A stretch of 64,000 bases of DNA. Source: an uncultured Clostridia bacterium. Lineage in GTDB: Bacteria > Bacillota > Clostridia > TANB77 > CAG-508. A program made the position numbers and the translations under genes. The stretch spans positions 62,001-126,000 of the forward strand of contig CAKPDR010000001.1 in the NCBI GenBank assembly GCA_934149075.1, in the 5' to 3' direction. The first letter of the stretch is position 1; each line of letters starts with the position of its first letter. A model generated the notes under the pieces. The model did no database searches, had not been told where the DNA came from, and worked only from the letters and a program-made list of their open reading frames with translations. Positions 1 through 8,543 of this stretch are shown one piece after another.

Positions 1-535
1 ATCCTTTTCTAGTATTAGCACAAGTAAATGCTATTTCGTACGATACTCCAAGTTGTCTTAAGGCTTTATATCTTTTTGTTATTAGTCTGTCTTGATTTAC
101 TGTATCAAAGAATTTTTCTAAATCAATGTCTATTATCCAGTCATACCAGTCGTTTAAATATTCTAATGCCTTTATTACTGCTTGCTCACAGCTTCTTCCT
201 GGTCTGAACCCATAACTGTTATTGTTGAACTGCTTTTCATATATTGGACTTATTACTTGAACCATTGCTTGTTGTATTATTCTATCCATAACTGTTGGTA
301 TCCCTAGATTTCTTTTCTTTCCATTTTCTTTTGGAATTTGAACTCTTCGTACTGGTTGGGGTTTATATTTTCTATTTCTTATTTGGTTTGTTATTCTTTC
401 CTTATTTTCTTTTATATAATCAGCTATTTCTTCTACTGTTATACCATCAACCCACGATGCTCCCTTGTTTTGATATACTTTCTTATATGCCTTGTTTAGA
501 TTTTCTGGATTAAGAATTTCCTCTAAAAGTTCCAT
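1..535 (-). pseudogene. ltrA: Group II intron reverse transcriptase/maturase, internally deleted, partial at window edge
   Basis: The reading frame starts at ATG 535 and is open to the window edge. It carries the N-terminal RT blocks (QPVRRVQIPKENGKKRNLGI, VMDRIIQQAM, YGFRPGRSC, IDIDLEKFFDTVNQDRL). It then jumps at about 75-92 straight into the C-terminal maturase (X/GIIM) region, RYKALRQLG ... CANTRKG. Everything between, including the YADD catalytic block, is missing, yet the frame is kept. The product should therefore lack polymerase activity, although it could still bind intron RNA. I infer an in-frame deletion of roughly 200 or more codons, judged against usual family length. The rest of the gene is outside the window. 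Confidence 0.85.
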
Positions 536-899
536 GTCTGTTTCCTCTTTCCTTTCCGAAGATAGATAAATCATTTATTTTGAGTAACCCTTTAAGATAT
601 GCTCATACTCTCCTCATTATGTTCACAATACCTCACAGGGTAAGTCATTTAACTTTCCTCTTTTACTCGCTTGATTTACTACTTAAGGTTACGCATATCT
701 TTGGGGCTATAACTTGTTTAGTAATCTTACCCTTTTAAACAGCCTTAGTATCAAATTTTTATACATCCAGCCAAGATTTTGATACACACTTCCTTCACTT
801 CCATCTCACAATGGATAGCTTGTGCTTCTCTATGTGGTTGGCGATATATACCTCCACTACGGACTTTCACCGATTAGTTAAACGACATGCCTGTCGCAC
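1..899 (-). mobile_element. Group II intron (probably IIC), 5' portion, running off the window edge
   Basis: On the minus strand the element begins at 899 with GTGCGACAGGCATGTCG, a typical group II intron 5' end (GUGYG), followed by about 360 bases of non-coding, structured RNA before the reverse transcriptase start codon at 535. The 5' exon ends directly after a hairpin plus T-run (901-936), the known preferred target of group IIC introns. The protein's QPVRRV and LGIPTVMDR motifs also look class C-like. The 3' end (domains V-VI) lies beyond position 1, so mobility in trans cannot be judged. Confidence 0.8.
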
Positions 900-900
900 T

Positions 901-936
901 AAAAAAACGACTGGTTATAATTATATAACCAATCGT
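901..936 (-). terminator. Intrinsic terminator, target site of the group II intron
   Basis: A 12-bp stem (one T-G pair) with a 4-base loop at 908-935 is followed on the minus strand by seven T residues, then the intron 5' end at 899. It lies 7 bases after the stop of the 943-1503 gene and would terminate that transcript. The intron insertion right after the T-run fits group IIC target choice. Confidence 0.8.
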
Positions 937-942
937 GAAATG

Positions 943-1503
943 TTAAGTTTCATCATTGTCAACTTTCAAAAACATGAAACAATCGTTATCATTAGAGCAC
1001 TTTGTTAATTCATGCTCTTGTTTTTCTTTAAATTCTTCATAAGATTTACCACTAATTTCTTCATAACTAAAAGTCTTATAAACTTTAGCTTTATAAATTT
1101 TATGCAATTTCTCAAGCGGATATTGATTAGAACTATATGTATCAAAAGCCCAACCATTGTTTACATATAAAACATGCATTATAAAATTTTTTTCATCGTC
1201 ATCTTCTTTATCATGTAAAGAAAACTTTTTTACTGCAAGAAATTCTATAGAACCCTTTTTTAGAACTTTACATATTCTAAAACAAATTGAATAGCAATAT
1301 CCTCGACATCTTTGCATTGAAATAAGTTCATATAACTTTTCATTTACCTGCTTGATAATTTTAAAGTCACTTTTGGAAATAGCTTTGCCTTTTGTTGTGC
1401 ATATTAAAAAGTATATTTTTTTTGCCAACAAATATGAAAATCCAAATATTTCTCTTTTAAATACCCTCATTAATGCAAGTAATACAAAAAAGTATATCAT
1501 CAT
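943..1503 (-). CDS. Uncharacterised protein with possible Cys-His-Asp triad
   Basis: I do not recognise a named family. The 186-residue product has a hydrophobic N-terminus (residues 1-35, possibly a membrane anchor, or the true start is the Met at residue 12). A cysteine-rich stretch CRGYCYSIC lies near residue 66, followed by MHVLYVNNGWAFDTYSSNQY near residues 109-128. The order Cys, then His-V followed by a GW-FDTYS motif resembles the layout of transglutaminase/papain-like folds, which is only an inference. No good ribosome binding site precedes either start. A terminator follows immediately, interrupted by the group II intron. Its neighbours are mobile or defence genes, so it is probably accessory. 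Confidence 0.5.
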   Translation of the reverse strand: MMIYFFVLLALMRVFKREIFGFSYLLAKKIYFLICTTKGKAISKSDFKIIKQVNEKLYELISMQRCRGYCYSICFRICKVLKKGSIEFLAVKKFSLHDKEDDDEKNFIMHVLYVNNGWAFDTYSSNQYPLEKLHKIYKAKVYKTFSYEEISGKSYEEFKEKQEHELTKCSNDNDCFMFLKVDNDET

Positions 1504-1904
1504 AAAAGCTATATTTGAATAATTAAAACAAAAAAATCAACCTTTTACAGTTGATTTTCTTGTTTTATTGTCTGGTGCGTTAGCGGAGGACGTATTCGAA
1601 AAATGTCTCGCACAAAAGCACCTTATTATCCGTTTCAAAATCAGTTATAGCAATAGTTTCAAAAAATGTATATATAAATGTGATTTTTTTGCTATTAACT
1701 ATATTTTTAATTTAACATAACTTTTAAAGTTTGGCAATACTTTTTTCTATTTTTTATCTTACACTTAAATATAAAAGAAAATTCCTCTTGTTATTTTTAT
1801 AAATTTTACTTTTAGACTTGCTAAATTTTGACAAAATTTGCTAAATAACTAAATTAGTGCTATAATGATTTAGATTTATTTTATTGAGGGGTAATATAAA
1901 ATAT
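1504..1904. other. 400-base intergenic region: hairpins and kwaB promoter
   Basis: A hairpin with T-run occurs at 1533-1558 (9-bp stem, plus-strand terminator form). An imperfect GTGCG...CGCAC stem surrounds 1573-1613. The right half is extremely AT-rich and ends in the promoter at 1838-1866. I see no open reading frame with a credible start here. Confidence 0.55.
1838..1866 (+). promoter_or_regulatory. Sigma-A type promoter of kwaB
   Basis: TTGCTA (1838-1843) and TATAAT (1861-1866) are separated by 17 bases. The -35 box lies in a local repeat, TTGCTAAATTT/TTTGCTAAATA around a TTTTGACAAAA palindrome (about 1818-1847), which could be an operator. Confidence 0.6.
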
Positions 1905-2828
1905 ATGAAAAGTACAATTGATATTAGTAATGATTTATCCATTCCATTAAGAAATGCAAATGTAGAATGGAATTTATATGTATATAAGAAAAGATATAAA
2001 GATAAAATTATCAATACATATGATGTGTATAAAATAGATACAATTTCTATAGATACACTCTATAGTGATATTCACAACTATCTTATTAAAAATTTTCTTA
2101 ATAAGTTAGACATGTGTGATTATTCATCAGAAATGCCAAAAAATAAAATAGGTTTTATTGATTTACAGAAAGATGATAATGTTTTAAAACATGGTCTAAA
2201 TCTATTGAATGAATGTATAAGTACTTATACTCAGTTTGCTTCTAAAGATTTAGCATTACATGGATATGTATTGGAATGTAATATCAATGGACAAACATAT
2301 ATGAAAGTATTAAGTAGTTCTAATCCTATAAAATATTACAAACATAAATTTTCTTTTATAATAAATAATTTTACAGAATTGACAGATCCTATTCTTTCAT
2401 TAAATGTTTCTTGCGATTGTATTATTTTTAATGACTATGCTTTATTTTTTACAGGAAAAGCTGAAAGCATTTTTGATTTAGAAAAACATTATAAAGTATT
2501 AGCTTCAAAATGTCTAACTCAATTACAAGAAAAAGGCATAATTGAGGACTTTGATTCTTTCAAAAATTATGCCTGTTGCTGGCCTAAGGCTGCAAAATTT
2601 GAGAGCTTCGATATTGATAGAATTAATAGTTTTGCTGAACTAGATATTCCTACCAAGGCAAAAATACTTAATAATTTTTCTATTTTACTAAATAGTCAAG
2701 GTGCTATAGTAGCTAATAGTCCCGAAGAAAGAGAGCAAGTTTTAAATTTTGCATGTGGAAAATTACTAATAGACTTTAATAACGATGGATATGAAGTAGC
2801 ATATCCTAAAAAAATCAATCCTCAATAA
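1905..2828 (+). CDS. kwaB: KwaB-like DUF4868 protein (Kiwa anti-phage system)
   Basis: The 307-residue soluble protein has the layout I associate with DUF4868/KwaB: an N-terminal half ending in a charged helix, then a core around 'CDCIIFNDYALFFTGKAE' and a C-terminal helical segment. In Kiwa, KwaB is the cytoplasmic effector partner of the membrane protein KwaA. The start at ATG 1905 follows a GAGGGG box at 886-891 of that kilobase; an upstream TTG at 1884 overlaps that box and is less likely. A sigma-A promoter sits about 40 bases upstream. The gene is convergent with the kwaA-like gene and overlaps it tail to tail by 14 bases, unlike the usual co-directional kwaAB operon. The family call is by eye, without a profile search. 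Confidence 0.62.
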   Translation: MKSTIDISNDLSIPLRNANVEWNLYVYKKRYKDKIINTYDVYKIDTISIDTLYSDIHNYLIKNFLNKLDMCDYSSEMPKNKIGFIDLQKDDNVLKHGLNLLNECISTYTQFASKDLALHGYVLECNINGQTYMKVLSSSNPIKYYKHKFSFIINNFTELTDPILSLNVSCDCIIFNDYALFFTGKAESIFDLEKHYKVLASKCLTQLQEKGIIEDFDSFKNYACCWPKAAKFESFDIDRINSFAELDIPTKAKILNNFSILLNSQGAIVANSPEEREQVLNFACGKLLIDFNNDGYEVAYPKKINPQ

Positions 2829-3378
2829 TCTTTGTAACAAAAAATAAATCACTGTCTAGTTCAATGCTTTTGACATTATTATAAGTATTTTGGTGTATAA
2901 ATTTACATTTGCTTAAAATTGTTGTGTCTCTTACTTTTTTATCGTTTTTATATAGTTCTGCTGAATAATTAGTATAACCTAATAGTTCAGTAGTTGGATT
3001 ATAAGTAATAAGACTATATTTGACATACATAAGTAATAATACAAAAAAGATAATTAAAAAGCTAATTATTTGTTGTTTATTAGTAAAATCAAATGCTATT
3101 AAAGGAATTATATTACTTAATAAATATGTCAGATTTGATTCCTTTAATTTTTTTACATTTCTTACTTCTATCGTTTTTATTATATTATTTGTGCTAGATA
3201 TATATTTAATAAATAGAATTAACATAAAAAAAGATAGTATTATTATACTTAATAAAGTAACTAATAATGGTTGTTTTAATAGATTTTTAGAAAAGTCGCA
3301 GTACTGCACAAACAATATAATGTATAAAGGTATATATGAACTAATAAATATTATTGTTTTTGATATTACTGTTAACAT
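2815..3378 (-). CDS. kwaA: KwaA-like four-helix membrane protein
   Basis: The 187-residue product has about four hydrophobic segments (roughly residues 5-28, 38-62, 83-100 and 107-125), then a hydrophilic cytoplasmic tail of about 60 residues. The pattern 'ISSYIPLYIILF', then 'YLLSNIIPLIAFDF' and 'NPTTELLGY', matches small membrane proteins found beside DUF4868 proteins, the arrangement of KwaA in Kiwa. GGAGCTGAGTAGTATG gives a strong ribosome binding site. The start lies 12 bases beyond the frameshift-corrected stop of dinD, so the two are probably co-transcribed. The 3' end overlaps kwaB on the opposite strand. KwaA identity is an inference from topology and neighbourhood. Confidence 0.55.
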   Translation of the reverse strand: MLTVISKTIIFISSYIPLYIILFVQYCDFSKNLLKQPLLVTLLSIIILSFFMLILFIKYISSTNNIIKTIEVRNVKKLKESNLTYLLSNIIPLIAFDFTNKQQIISFLIIFFVLLLMYVKYSLITYNPTTELLGYTNYSAELYKNDKKVRDTTILSKCKFIHQNTYNNVKSIELDSDLFFVTKIIED

Positions 3379-3390
3379 ACTACTCAGCTC

Positions 3391-4222
3391 CTATTTTAGA
3401 TATTTCTTCTTTTCTTTTTCCAACTGTTTCAAACTCTTTTTAGGTGTAGGCAATTCTTCTGGCATAGTTCCGTCCTGCTTGTCTAATTGCTTTTCTGACT
3501 ATTTTTCCAATTTTATTATGAGTATCACAGGCTTTCTTTTCAGTATCAACTTTATCTCTTTTTAATCTTGATTCTGTTTGCGTAATACGAAATAAATTAG
3601 CTGCAAGTTCTTCACTTCCCATATTGTCTAAAATATCTTCTCTATATCTTAATCCTTTTCTTTTAGCAATATCATCTGCTGTTTCTCCATTGTATAAACC
3701 TTTATATCCAGAATTATGAAATTTATCAAAATTTTTAACTCCTGCATTTTTAGCTGCTTGATTAAGTGAATAATTTCCTTTTTTTGTTAAATTTCTTTGG
3801 TAAAATCTTTTTTCATCTTCCGTTAATGAACTATACTCTTTTTCACTAATTTCTTGTTTTCTAGTTTGAATTGCAAAATATGTTTGTGCAAGAGCAACAA
3901 TTTTTAATCTTGGATTTGCATTTTGAGCTATAAGATAGCAAGCATATCGTGTTAATTTATAATCTTTTTGTTCTCTTTTTGCACCAGAACCTATTTCTAC
4001 CATTTTGTTGTCAACAACAAAATGGTCAACATCAGTTATTTCAGAGTTTTTACAAGCTGTTCTTGCTTTTTCAATTACTGCATCAAAATATCTCCAATCC
4101 TTATAACTTAAAACTTTCATTAATTCTCTAGCATACCAATATTCAATTCCATTTTCATCAATGTGTTTTATATCTTCAAAAGTTTTATTATTATAATTTT
4201 CTTTGTTATCTAATTCTTTCAT
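3391..4222 (-). CDS. dinD: DNA damage-inducible protein D (DinD), with +1 frameshift near the C-terminus
   Basis: The product matches DinD (BRO-N/antirepressor-like N-domain with YWYARELMKVL, then 'LTRYACYLIAQNANP', 'QTYFAIQTRKQE', 'GYKGLYNGETADDI', 'EELAANLFRITQTESRL'). DinD is SOS-induced in E. coli and modulates RecA filaments. The zero frame reads through 'RQAG', meets CGG at 3470-3472, and stops ten codons later at 3440. If the C is skipped, the frame continues as GTMPEELPTPKKSLKQLEK, the conserved DinD tail, to TAG at 3391. So the gene has one extra C immediately before a glycine codon. It lies directly upstream of kwaA. It is probably intact if the shift is recoded or an artefact. Confidence 0.85.
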
Positions 4223-4264
4223 TTATCAACATCTCCTTTCTCTACTCTAATTATTTTCTTATTT

Positions 4265-4789
4265 TTAGTTTATGACACTATAATGAACTTGTACTATATC
4301 TTCCTGTTCTCTTACTATTTTTTCAAGTTTTAATTTATTTTCAAAATAATTACCTTTAAACAGTGGTATTCCTTTATTTAATACAAATGGATTATAATTT
4401 AAAATTATATTATTCACTATACCTTTTTCCATAAAAGCATTATTTATTGTTGCACCACCAGAAATAAATAATTTTTCATATTTCAAATTTTCACATACTT
4501 TTAAACAATCTTCTATTGAATTACAATATGTACTATTCAAAAATTCATTTTGCCTATTACTTGTTTCACTTAAAATAATTATATTTATGTCTTTTAAGTC
4601 CTTTACATAGTCGTCTCCCCAAGACAATATGTTTTCCCAAGTTTTTCTTCCCCATATTAGTACATCATATTCTTCTAAGAATTCTAACATTATCTCCCAA
4701 CCTCTGTAAGATAGAAAATCTTCATTTCCATCTTCTGTAGCAATTAGTCCATTAATAGAACATGCCATTTCAACTGTTATATTTCTCAT
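4265..4789 (-). CDS. RibD C-terminal/dihydrofolate reductase-like protein
   Basis: The 174-residue protein belongs to the RibD C-terminal reductase family. Features are 'RNITVEMACSINGLIA' at the N-terminus, 'VLIWGRKTWENIL' in the middle, and the NADPH-binding motif 'LFISGGATINNAFMEKGIV'. Members have a DHFR fold and reduce pterin- or flavin-precursor-like substrates, but the substrate of this stand-alone form is unknown. ATG 4789 is chosen because GGAG lies six bases before it. An ATG two codons upstream abuts the ribosome binding site. The gene follows the hydrolase gene by about 20 bases, so they probably form an operon. Confidence 0.75.
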   Translation of the reverse strand: MRNITVEMACSINGLIATEDGNEDFLSYRGWEIMLEFLEEYDVLIWGRKTWENILSWGDDYVKDLKDINIIILSETSNRQNEFLNSTYCNSIEDCLKVCENLKYEKLFISGGATINNAFMEKGIVNNIILNYNPFVLNKGIPLFKGNYFENKLKLEKIVREQEDIVQVHYSVIN

Positions 4790-4811
4790 AATCATCTCCT
4801 ATAAATCTACA

Positions 4812-5363
4812 TTAAAGATAATTTACTATATCTTCAAATGTGTCATATCCACTTTCACTATTTATATGTCCTGCATTTGGTATTAAAATTTGCTCTGTTG
4901 CAATCTTATTTGCAAAATCTTTTTCTACTTCATATTTTACATATGGATCATTATCTGAATAGAAACATATTATTTCATTTGCATATTGTTTTACATCTTC
5001 TAAGTTATCAAAATACATTGTTCTATTTACTGTATCGTATTCTTCATTTATTCCTAAATAGTTGTTAAATCCACATACAAATATTAACTTTTTCACTTTC
5101 ACTTTATTCTGTACTAAAAATTTGCAAACAAATACTGGTGCAATGCTATGTGCTATTATTGTTGTGTTTTCATTGATTAATCCTAAATCTAAATAGTATT
5201 TAAGTAGTTTGCTCCAATTTTCATAATTTTGATAATCAACTCCTATTGGAAATTGTGGTACATATACTTGTTTTCCATCTGTTGATATAAAATCTTGTAC
5301 CCAACTAAACCAATTTCCAAATGGACTTCCAAAACTTCCATGTATTATAAAATAATTTTCCAT
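4812..5363 (-). CDS. RBBP9/YdeN-like alpha/beta hydrolase
   Basis: The protein is 183 residues, the usual size for the RBBP9/YdeN serine hydrolase family. It shows the N-terminal 'IIHGSFGSPFGNWF' oxyanion region, a nucleophile elbow 'IIAHSIAPVF' (Ser about residue 73), an acid in 'FYSDNDPYVKY' and the catalytic His in 'IPNAGHIN'. The nucleophile elbow lacks the second glycine of the GxSxG consensus, which is common in this family. It has a strong AAGGAGG ribosome binding site. The physiological substrate is unknown. It sits between the Sel1 and RibD-like genes, all minus strand and closely spaced. Confidence 0.78.
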   Translation of the reverse strand: MENYFIIHGSFGSPFGNWFSWVQDFISTDGKQVYVPQFPIGVDYQNYENWSKLLKYYLDLGLINENTTIIAHSIAPVFVCKFLVQNKVKVKKLIFVCGFNNYLGINEEYDTVNRTMYFDNLEDVKQYANEIICFYSDNDPYVKYEVEKDFANKIATEQILIPNAGHINSESGYDTFEDIVNYL

Positions 5364-5384
5364 ATTCTACCTCCTTGTTTTATG

Positions 5385-5996
5385 CTATTTTTCAATTTCA
5401 CTCTCATATGTATCTTTGTATTGCTCAAACTTAACTTTCGCTCTTTGTAATCCTGCATCAACTGCCATTTTTAAATAGTATTCTGATAATCTTAAATTCT
5501 TTTCTGTTCCAACTCCGTTGTAATAAAAATTTGCACCTAAATCATATATTGCAGGTAAATGCCCTTGCATTGCACAAGCATGTATTAATTCAAATGCTTT
5601 CTTTTCATCTCTTTCAATATTGCCAAATCCAAAATAGTAATAAGCTCCTAGGCAAAATTTTGAAAATGATTGTTTCCTTGGATTTTCTTTTTCTTTCTCG
5701 ATAAGTTCTAACAATGGTTTATAAGCATTTATATGTATTTGCTTTGCTTTTTCTTTATCTTGTTCTACTCCATCTCCAAAATAATAACAAGCACCAACTC
5801 CATATGTACAACAAGGATTTCCTAATTCTTTTCCTTTTTCATACCAGTACATTGCTTTTTCATAACTTTGCTCTGCTCCATTTTCTTCACTATCATAACT
5901 TCTTCCTAAAATATAGCATGCAAGTTTATCTCCATTTTTAGCTTTTCCTTCTAAATCTTTTAACTCAAAAGTCATTGGCTTTATACTATTATCCAT
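5385..5996 (-). CDS. Sel1-like repeat protein
   Basis: A 203-residue cytoplasmic protein made of about four Sel1 (SLR, TPR-like) repeats: 'ACYILGRSYDSEENGAEQSY', 'TYGVGACYYFGDGVEQDKEK', 'FCLGAYYYFGFGNIERDEKK' and 'IYDLGANFYYNGVGTEKN'. Each shows the A/G...G.G....D..KA pattern of 36-38-residue helical pairs. Such solenoids mediate protein-protein contacts. No catalytic domain is visible. The start at ATG 5996 follows AGGTGA inside the 3' end of the Nudix-GNAT gene, so the two genes overlap by 8 bases and are translationally coupled. Confidence 0.82.
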   Translation of the reverse strand: MDNSIKPMTFELKDLEGKAKNGDKLACYILGRSYDSEENGAEQSYEKAMYWYEKGKELGNPCCTYGVGACYYFGDGVEQDKEKAKQIHINAYKPLLELIEKEKENPRKQSFSKFCLGAYYYFGFGNIERDEKKAFELIHACAMQGHLPAIYDLGANFYYNGVGTEKNLRLSEYYLKMAVDAGLQRAKVKFEQYKDTYESEIEK

Positions 5997-7032
5997 TTTC
6001 TGTTTCACCTAATTTCTTTAATAAAATATATCTTTTTATATTTTTGTCTTTCTGATACCAAGTTTGTTCTTCATATCCTAAATCTTTTAAATTTCTTAAA
6101 CTATAAACATTTCCAAAAGTTACTTCTGCAATAATATTGCTTATTCCTTTTTCTATAGCTCTTTCTTCAAGATATTTTACTAATGTTTTCTGTAATCCAT
6201 AGCCTCTATACTTTGGTAATACTACAACACCATCTATATCTGCACAACTTCCATTTAAATTAGGAATCATTTGTTTTAATTCTTTCATTCTATTTGAAAC
6301 TGATAAGAATATCCATGCTATCATTTTATTATCTATAAAAGTACCATATATCTCTCCATCATTTATTGGATCATTCAATATTCTTAAGTATGTTTCTTTT
6401 TTAAACGGCAAAAAATACCCCTTTTCTTCTTGTTCAAAATTCTCTATTATAATGTTTTGTATATTGTATATTTCACCAACATCATTAATGGTGCATTTTC
6501 TTATCTCTATATTTTGTTTTCTAATGTATTTAAAAAGATATTTATATTCTTCTTCATGTATTAATAATCCTTCTGCTTTTTCTTCGACCATTTTTTCTAA
6601 ATCTTTGTAAAATACATATTTAACTTCTGATACTTCATTATCTTTAAAAATATATTCTTCAATCTCTTTATTACAATTTAATAAATATACATATTGAAAT
6701 TCCATATTTTTAGGATTTTCCGTGCTTTTAATTGTTGCAATATATTGTAAATCTTCTTCTTTTACTTCAACTCCCAATTCTTCCTTTAATTCTCTAATAG
6801 CTCCTTCAATTACTGTTTCTCCAGCTCTAATGTGTCCTGCTCCAGAAATGTCCCAAAAATTAGGATGAGATTTTTTTGTTGCACTTCTTTTTTGTAATAG
6901 AAGTTCCTTTTTATCATTCATAATCCAGACGTGTGCTGTTCTATGAAAATTCCCGTCTTCATGTGCTTGTGTTTTTTCTTTTATTTCTCCTATTGGATTA
7001 TTATTATAATCAAATATATCTATATATTCCAT
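5989..7032 (-). CDS. Nudix hydrolase fused to GNAT acetyltransferase
   Basis: Residues 1 to about 165 are a Nudix domain of the IPP isomerase/YfcD-like type. The Nudix box is 'GHIRAGETVIEGAIRELKEELGVEV' read in two parts: G-x5-E then REL-x2-EL-G. Residues about 175-340 are a GNAT domain with 'IRKCTINDVGEIYNIQN' at the start and the acetyl-CoA loop 'VVLPKYRGYGLQKTLV'. Nudix enzymes cleave nucleoside diphosphates linked to another group; GNAT transfers acetyl from acetyl-CoA. A fusion suggests that one pathway or metabolite class is handled by both. It heads a four-gene minus-strand cluster. The substrate cannot be predicted. Confidence 0.85.
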   Translation of the reverse strand: MEYIDIFDYNNNPIGEIKEKTQAHEDGNFHRTAHVWIMNDKKELLLQKRSATKKSHPNFWDISGAGHIRAGETVIEGAIRELKEELGVEVKEEDLQYIATIKSTENPKNMEFQYVYLLNCNKEIEEYIFKDNEVSEVKYVFYKDLEKMVEEKAEGLLIHEEEYKYLFKYIRKQNIEIRKCTINDVGEIYNIQNIIIENFEQEEKGYFLPFKKETYLRILNDPINDGEIYGTFIDNKMIAWIFLSVSNRMKELKQMIPNLNGSCADIDGVVVLPKYRGYGLQKTLVKYLEERAIEKGISNIIAEVTFGNVYSLRNLKDLGYEEQTWYQKDKNIKRYILLKKLGETENG

Positions 7033-7135
7033 AATTACTTCCTATCTTTTAAATCTTTTTATATATTTATATCATAATTTACAACATTTTCATAGCTTTT
7101 TATTAATATTTGTATATATTTAATTTTAAATAATT

Positions 7136-7165
7136 AAAGGCTGTTACCTTTATATAACAACCTTT
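7136..7165 (-). terminator. Hairpin after the relaxase gene
   Basis: An 11-bp stem with one T-G pair (7136-7146 with 7155-7165) lies 8 bases past the relaxase stop, followed on the minus strand by an AT-rich tract. It probably ends the mobilization operon. Confidence 0.55.
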
Positions 7166-7172
7166 AATATTA

Positions 7173-8543
7173 TTATCTTGCATATCTGTCTTTTTTCTTT
7201 GTTTTAGTAATATCTTCTTGAGCCATTTTCATATGTCTTTCAATTTTTATAACTTCTTTAACTTTTGGTGTATCTTCTAAAATATAATTTGCTATTTTTA
7301 GATTTTTTCTATACTTATTTAAAATAGTAGTACATTCATCTCGCTTTGTTTTGTATTCTTTTATTAGATTATCATCTGCGCAATTTCTTAGCTTATTTCT
7401 ATATTTTTGTCTTAAATTGGTAACACTTTCTATATCTTTTTCAGTTTGTGAAATATAATTTTTTACATCATCTAATGTTTTAAATTTCTCTGTCACAATA
7501 AGTCTAATTTCATTAGAATATCGTTGCATTTTTCTAACTTCTTGCTTCATTTCTGGAGATAATGGTTTGTAATTTTCTCGTTTCGGCATTAAACCTAATA
7601 AATGAAATAGTAATATAAAAAGTACATCAATTCCACTCATTTTACTAATATCTTTTAAATTTCCTTTATATTTATAAACTTTACATTTTGTATAATCTTT
7701 TTTTGGTTTTATCAATTTATAATATTCATCTTGCACATAACATGGATTTTGAAAAACTCTTTCTGCAATATTTTTCGGCAAATACTTTTCTCTTAACTGA
7801 TACATTCTTACTGCTTTTTTATCATTTATTGAACAAATTGTAGGATATTTTCTATTATTATCATCATTTATAATATAGCCTTTTTTATACATTACCTTTT
7901 TAAATTGTGAATAAGTTACACATATTTCCATTGCTTCATCCATAGCTTGTCTCATTAGATTATATTTGGTTGGCTCACCTCTTTTTTCTGCGAAATATAT
8001 ATTTCTTGGTGTTTTTCCTTTTGGCTTTTCTATAACTGTTAGTCCATATTCTCTGCATAATTCATCAGATAACTCTCTAAAATGATAATATGCTCCTTTA
8101 TTACAATTAAATTTTTTACCTGTAAACATATTAACTGAATTTACTACAAAGTGATTATGATATGTGTCAGTATTAAAATGTGTTGCAACTATTACTTGAT
8201 GCTCACTCCACATTTTTTCTGCCAGTTCTACTCCTATTTTATGTGCCAATTTTGGTGAAACCTCTCCAGTTTTAAAACTTTGATATGCATGATAAGCAAT
8301 ATTTCCTGTAGATTTATCAAATCTATTCTGTACTGCTGTCATTTCTTCATAAGCTGTTTCTCTATTGCAATTTACTCCAGTTACGTACATATTTTTTTCG
8401 TCTTTATCAATAGTTTTCTCATCATTTTCTGCATATTTTAGTACCTGTTTCAAATCAGAGAATATTGTTTTTTCTGGATTCTTTGCATAATTTACTACAC
8501 GAGAAAGACTATCTTTAATTGCCCATATTTTCGTTGTTGCCAT
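7173..8543 (-). CDS. Relaxase/mobilization nuclease (MobA-type)
   Basis: The roughly 456-residue protein has an N-terminal relaxase domain: 'YHAYQSFKTGEVSPKLAHKI', then the metal-binding three-His motif in 'HFNTDTYHNHFVVNS'. The catalytic tyrosine is probably one of the early 'VVNYAKNP' or 'YHAYQ' tyrosines. The C-terminal third is a charged helical region (residues about 330-455) suited to DNA or relaxosome contacts. It nicks oriT so that a mobilizable element can be transferred by a helper conjugation system. The gene overlaps mobC by about 30 bases. Start choice is uncertain among three close ATGs. Together with TnpV and the serine recombinase it defines a Tn4451-like element. Confidence 0.87.
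   Translation of the reverse strand: MATTKIWAIKDSLSRVVNYAKNPEKTIFSDLKQVLKYAENDEKTIDKDEKNMYVTGVNCNRETAYEEMTAVQNRFDKSTGNIAYHAYQSFKTGEVSPKLAHKIGVELAEKMWSEHQVIVATHFNTDTYHNHFVVNSVNMFTGKKFNCNKGAYYHFRELSDELCREYGLTVIEKPKGKTPRNIYFAEKRGEPTKYNLMRQAMDEAMEICVTYSQFKKVMYKKGYIINDDNNRKYPTICSINDKKAVRMYQLREKYLPKNIAERVFQNPCYVQDEYYKLIKPKKDYTKCKVYKYKGNLKDISKMSGIDVLFILLFHLLGLMPKRENYKPLSPEMKQEVRKMQRYSNEIRLIVTEKFKTLDDVKNYISQTEKDIESVTNLRQKYRNKLRNCADDNLIKEYKTKRDECTTILNKYRKNLKIANYILEDTPKVKEVIKIERHMKMAQEDITKTKKKDRYAR

Noticed and set aside
295..513. Open reading frame on the plus strand inside the intron gene
   Set aside because: It is the antisense shadow of the reverse transcriptase fragment, with a hydrophobic composition expected from the reverse frame.
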